Positions 61,629 to 64,000 of a DNA stretch of 64,000 nt are shown here, in pieces. Source of the DNA: Limanda limanda (taxonomy: Eukaryota > Chordata > Actinopteri > Pleuronectiformes > Pleuronectidae). The first letter of the stretch is position 1, and the number at the start of each line of letters is the position of its first letter. The stretch covers positions 22,556,248-22,620,247 of the forward strand of contig NC_083651.1 in the NCBI RefSeq assembly GCF_963576545.1. Direction: 5' to 3'. The notes under the pieces were generated by a model. The model had not been told where the DNA came from, searched no databases, and saw only the letters and a program-made list of their open reading frames with translations. The position numbers and the translations under genes are program-made.

Positions 61629-61903
61629 TGCTCGCCACCAGGTAACAAAGGGTGTTGGGGGTGGGTGGGTGGGGGGGCAGTAATCTCCAGTCCACCACCT
61701 TCCTCAGCGCAGCGGGTGAAAGACCCCACACTGCTGATTGACTCGTCAGGTCACCGACCATGTGGAACAACTTTGTGTGATCACTGCTTGAATAGAATAG
61801 AAGTGCACACACACACACCAGCACTTACACATCACATTACTCTGCTTGAGACGTGTTTGACTTTAAAGGGTCGTTGTGGGACACAGAGTGGAAATAAGCC
61901 CCC

Positions 61904-62969
61904 TTTATTCAATATTGATTTACATTTTTTATATAAAAATTACTTACATTTAGTACATTTCTTCAAAATACGAGCAGCCAAACAACATACAAATCAAATA
62001 CAAAATTATAAAATTTCTTATATTTATCATCTTCCCTTTTTCTGAAATAACAGATGTGTTCTATAGTAACTCTTTATAACCTTCTGGTAACTGTGGTAAA
62101 TCTCTCCCGTGTCTGCATCTTCAATCCATCTGTTGTCGATAACCTAGAAAAATATGGTTTATTCAGTATCTGTCTCTTCAGTGTACAGGTCCAGATCCAG
62201 GGAATCTGATCGGAGAACATTCAAGGTGGGCTTTTCAATCTCTTTCACCAAAAGACAAGTTCATGTGATATATTACCGTGGAGACGTGGGGGTGAAAAGA
62301 GCTCGAAATCCGTGGAAATGGAAAAAGACAAGAGGACCTGTGGAGTTACATAGTGTGTGAGAAAAAGATCATCTTGATCATTATGGCCTTTCGCTGGAAA
62401 TCCAGGCAGTAGATCCGTCGGGTACCGCGGATAAAAAAAGAAAAGCCTCGCGAGCGCCGAGCTCCACTGCTCGGACGTGAAGCTTTGTTGTCCGAATGTC
62501 ACGTGACATACAAACAAAACAGAACAAAAAGCCTTAGAAACAACTGATGTAACTCTTCTCTACGATAGTATATTTGTCCTAACCTGCCTTCATTACCGTC
62601 ACTAACAGACAGAGTCCATATTGAGCTTAAACTAGAAACAGATATGGGTACAGGTTGTAGCACTGCATCTTTAAGGTCCAGACTGTGCACGAGGTGTGGC
62701 TTATGGTGTTAATAAAGTTTTTGCAAATCAGCAGCTTCACTTCGGTGTCACACGGTTTACAGCACAGCGCCGTGTAACTCGTGTTTGACGAACATTGGAA
62801 AGCAAACAGCTAATGGAAAATAAAACTCTTCAGCACACCAACAAGGACATTATGCTGATGCTAAACCAGTAAAACCTAAAAGCATCTTAGGAAATAGAAA
62901 TAAAAATCCTTCTTCGTATTATACATTATACACTGTGGTAAAAAACGGAGTACAAAGTGTAAAGTTAGG
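61904..62969 (-). other. lrp1b: Probable lrp1b 3'UTR with two candidate poly(A) signals
   Basis: The stretch downstream of the lrp1b stop. The first AATAAA met on the minus strand is at 62158-62163 (a 3'UTR of about 0.8 kb). The second is at 61904-61909 (about 1.07 kb). Between 62400 and 62510 there is an unusual CpG-rich patch containing CTCGCGAG and CACGTGAC. It may be a repeat insertion or a regulatory block within the UTR. Which signal is used cannot be read from the sequence. Confidence 0.5.
62027..62143 (-). CDS. Unassigned candidate terminal exon just downstream of lrp1b
   Basis: On the minus strand an acceptor-like tract (ATATTTTTCTAG) at 62144-62155 is followed by 38 open codons and a TGA. 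The peptide begins VIDNRWIEDADTGEIYHSYQ and ends RTHLLFQKKGR. A poly(A) signal (AATAAA at 61904-61909) follows about 120 bases after the stop, so the layout fits a genuine last exon. I do not recognise the protein. An open frame of this length occurs fairly often by chance, and the same bases could simply be distal lrp1b 3'UTR. Another AATAAA (62158-62163) sits just before the acceptor, which makes the two readings compete. No preceding exon was identified. Confidence 0.25.
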   Translation of the reverse strand, partial: VIDNRWIEDADTGEIYHSYQKVIKSYYRTHLLFQKKGR

Positions 62970-63110
62970 CTATGCGGCGGTTTCATGAATTGTCCCCTCT
63001 AATTTCTTTGGGAGTAGCTCTCTCCTCTCGTCAATACTGATGACCGGCTTCCTGCAGTTCTGTCCGTCGATATAAATCTTTGCATACACAGGGTTGGCGT
63101 AGTTCATTGG
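62970..63110 (-). CDS. lrp1b: lrp1b terminal coding exon (C-terminus of the cytoplasmic tail)
   Basis: This is the last coding exon of the giant endocytic receptor LRP1B, a type I membrane protein of the LDL-receptor family. The 46 codons plus TAG stop begin [20 protein letters not shown] and end in [10 protein letters not shown] then IHETAA. From memory, human LRP1B ends with a very similar stretch (NYSNPVYAKLYMDGQNCR, then ERKELLPKK and RETVA). The segment holds the distal NPxY motif (NPVY), which binds PTB-domain adaptors. It overlaps YAKI, a YxxPhi endocytosis signal at the position of LRP1's YATL. The exon starts in phase 0 after a strong acceptor: a pyrimidine-rich tract, then CATACAG, at 63111-63140. 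No earlier lrp1b exon is visible, so only this piece lies in the window. LRP1 is the main alternative, but its tail ends differently (GRGPEDEIGDPLA). Confidence 0.93.
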   Translation of the reverse strand, partial: PMNYANPVYAKIYIDGQNCRKPVISIDERRELLPKKLEGTIHETAA

Positions 63111-64000
63111 CTGTATGGGAAAGGAAAGAAGAGGAAATAAATATATGTACACATACATCACTTCACAACAGTGAAAGCCTTAAAGCTGCATTAACATATT
63201 GTTGGCCACTAGGGGCAGCAGAGCAAAATAGAAACACAATGAAATATTATCACTATACAGAAAGTTGTTGATTCAAACAGTTTCCTGTTTAAATCAAATC
63301 AAGAAAACGATTGACATATTTTATTATTCATCTATAGTCATTGTTTCACTCTTAGCTCCAGCTCCTCTAGTGGTGGGTTTAGGTAGAGGACAGTCACAAT
63401 GTTCGCGCAGGAGAGAAATCATGGCGGTTTTGTTAACTAACTAATTAAATGTTTGAAGTAATTTACGGTATAAAATGTGACATTGAAATGAAAACACTAC
63501 TAATAAGGTCCTTTTGATCCGATCACCGGTCAGAAGAATTACAGAATGACGCATCTCTGAGCTAATTAGACACTCTATTGTTTTTCTTCCTCCATTGTTT
63601 ACATGTGATGGATTGTGTGTATTTTCTGCCTTTTGTTGCCACATTCTGTCACAGACGCTCTGTCAGTATGATGCAGAAACTTGATTGTGAAACAAACAAC
63701 AGTTGGAGATTATAGAAGAAAAACAGGGGTAGAATGAGTGGGCTGTTTCCGGGATGGAGAGAGCTTTCATAACATGTTAGCTAATGCTACTTATTTTGTT
63801 AGAATGAAAAGACATGGGATGAAAACAAATGAGACAAAATAAACCATGAATGAAAAACCATAGAGAGTCATGTCACCACCACTGCAGATCAGTGCTGGTG
63901 AAGACAACGTCTCCCACGAAACGTCACAACGTCATCGAACAACAAATACATTTTTTTTTTATACATTTTCTATTTTAAACTAATGATAAGTGCAGCTTTG
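63111..64000 (-). other. lrp1b: Last intron of lrp1b (partial)
   Basis: Sequence upstream of the terminal exon on the minus strand. It contains the acceptor and pyrimidine tract next to 63111, and no further coding segment resembling the LRP1B tail (no codons for the first NPxY block NPSYNMY). A short segment at 63181-63222 (TTAAAGCTGCATTAACATAT, then CCACTAGGGGCAGCA) looks like a scrap of a dispersed teleost repeat. The donor of this intron lies outside the window. Confidence 0.8.

Larger units (their letters stand above)
55841..61903. other. Intergenic DNA downstream of lrp1b
   Basis: GC-richer than the rest to about 57.8 kb, with pyrimidine-rich runs (57174-57202). The 139-codon frame at 56917-57336 is not supported. 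No gene or repeat family recognised besides the listed tandem repeats. Confidence 0.5.

Noticed and set aside
61584..62045. 153-codon plus-strand frame
   Set aside because: It is driven by the (TG)n tract and low-complexity sequence, and runs antisense to the end of the probable lrp1b transcript.
1..64000. CRISPR arrays, operons, bacterial or viral genes
   Set aside because: None seen. Repeats are microsatellites or dispersed eukaryotic elements, and gene structure is intron-containing.

Overview
This window reads as vertebrate nuclear DNA from a ray-finned fish, most likely a percomorph teleost. The reasons are its AT-rich unique sequence, abundant (CA)n microsatellites, Tc1-type DNA transposon relics, several small inverted-repeat elements of teleost type, fish L1- and CR1/L2-like LINE debris, and a short but clear terminal coding exon of lrp1b (low-density lipoprotein receptor-related protein 1B). 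There are no bacterial features, no CRISPR and no tRNA or rRNA genes that I can support.

The only securely recognised host gene is lrp1b, on the minus strand at the right edge. Its last coding exon (62970-63110) encodes the end of the cytoplasmic tail, with an NPVY motif overlapping a YAKI endocytosis signal. Sequence from 63111 to 64000 is the last intron. The 3'UTR runs leftwards and probably ends at a poly(A) signal at 62158-62163 or 61904-61909. Everything from about 61.9 kb down to 1 is downstream intergenic DNA, which agrees with the gene-poor surroundings of LRP1B in vertebrates. Most longer open frames there are chance, many of them lying across (CA)n tracts.

The intergenic part is built from unique AT-rich DNA plus repeats. 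From left to right: three copies of a teleost repeat with a (GGAT)n tail (202-454, 11751-11945, 32690-32800); two Tc1 transposase relics (2482-2862, 36024-36245); two copies of one MITE family (3280-3350, 38918-39082); a 1.58-kb element ending in GGGCCCGAGCAC inverted ends with two ~776-bp internal units (12214-13790); a 570-bp PIF/Harbinger-like element with the start of a MADF-type gene (14292-14861); an L1 3' end (18785-19440); a possible LINE endonuclease scrap (41705-41818); a 3.07-kb TA-flanked element carrying a decayed three-exon gene (42796-45861); a TTAA-flanked 485-bp MITE with perfect 25-bp ends (46045-46529); a LINE reverse transcriptase scrap (47290-47590); and a non-autonomous DNA repeat family at 30130-30290 and 55114-55840.

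The most interesting structure is the 3.07-kb element. It is bounded by matching 13-bp inverted ends and a TA duplication, and contains on its minus strand a GC-rich promoter-like block, two non-coding exons with good splice sites, and a third exon with an open frame resembling a multicopy teleost protein family. Weaker leads are unassigned exon-like segments (20.9, 35.6, 53.4 and 62.1 kb), a regularly spaced trio of inverted CCAAT boxes (10.5 kb) and a SOX/POU site cluster (22.1 kb). These leads rest on sequence pattern alone.
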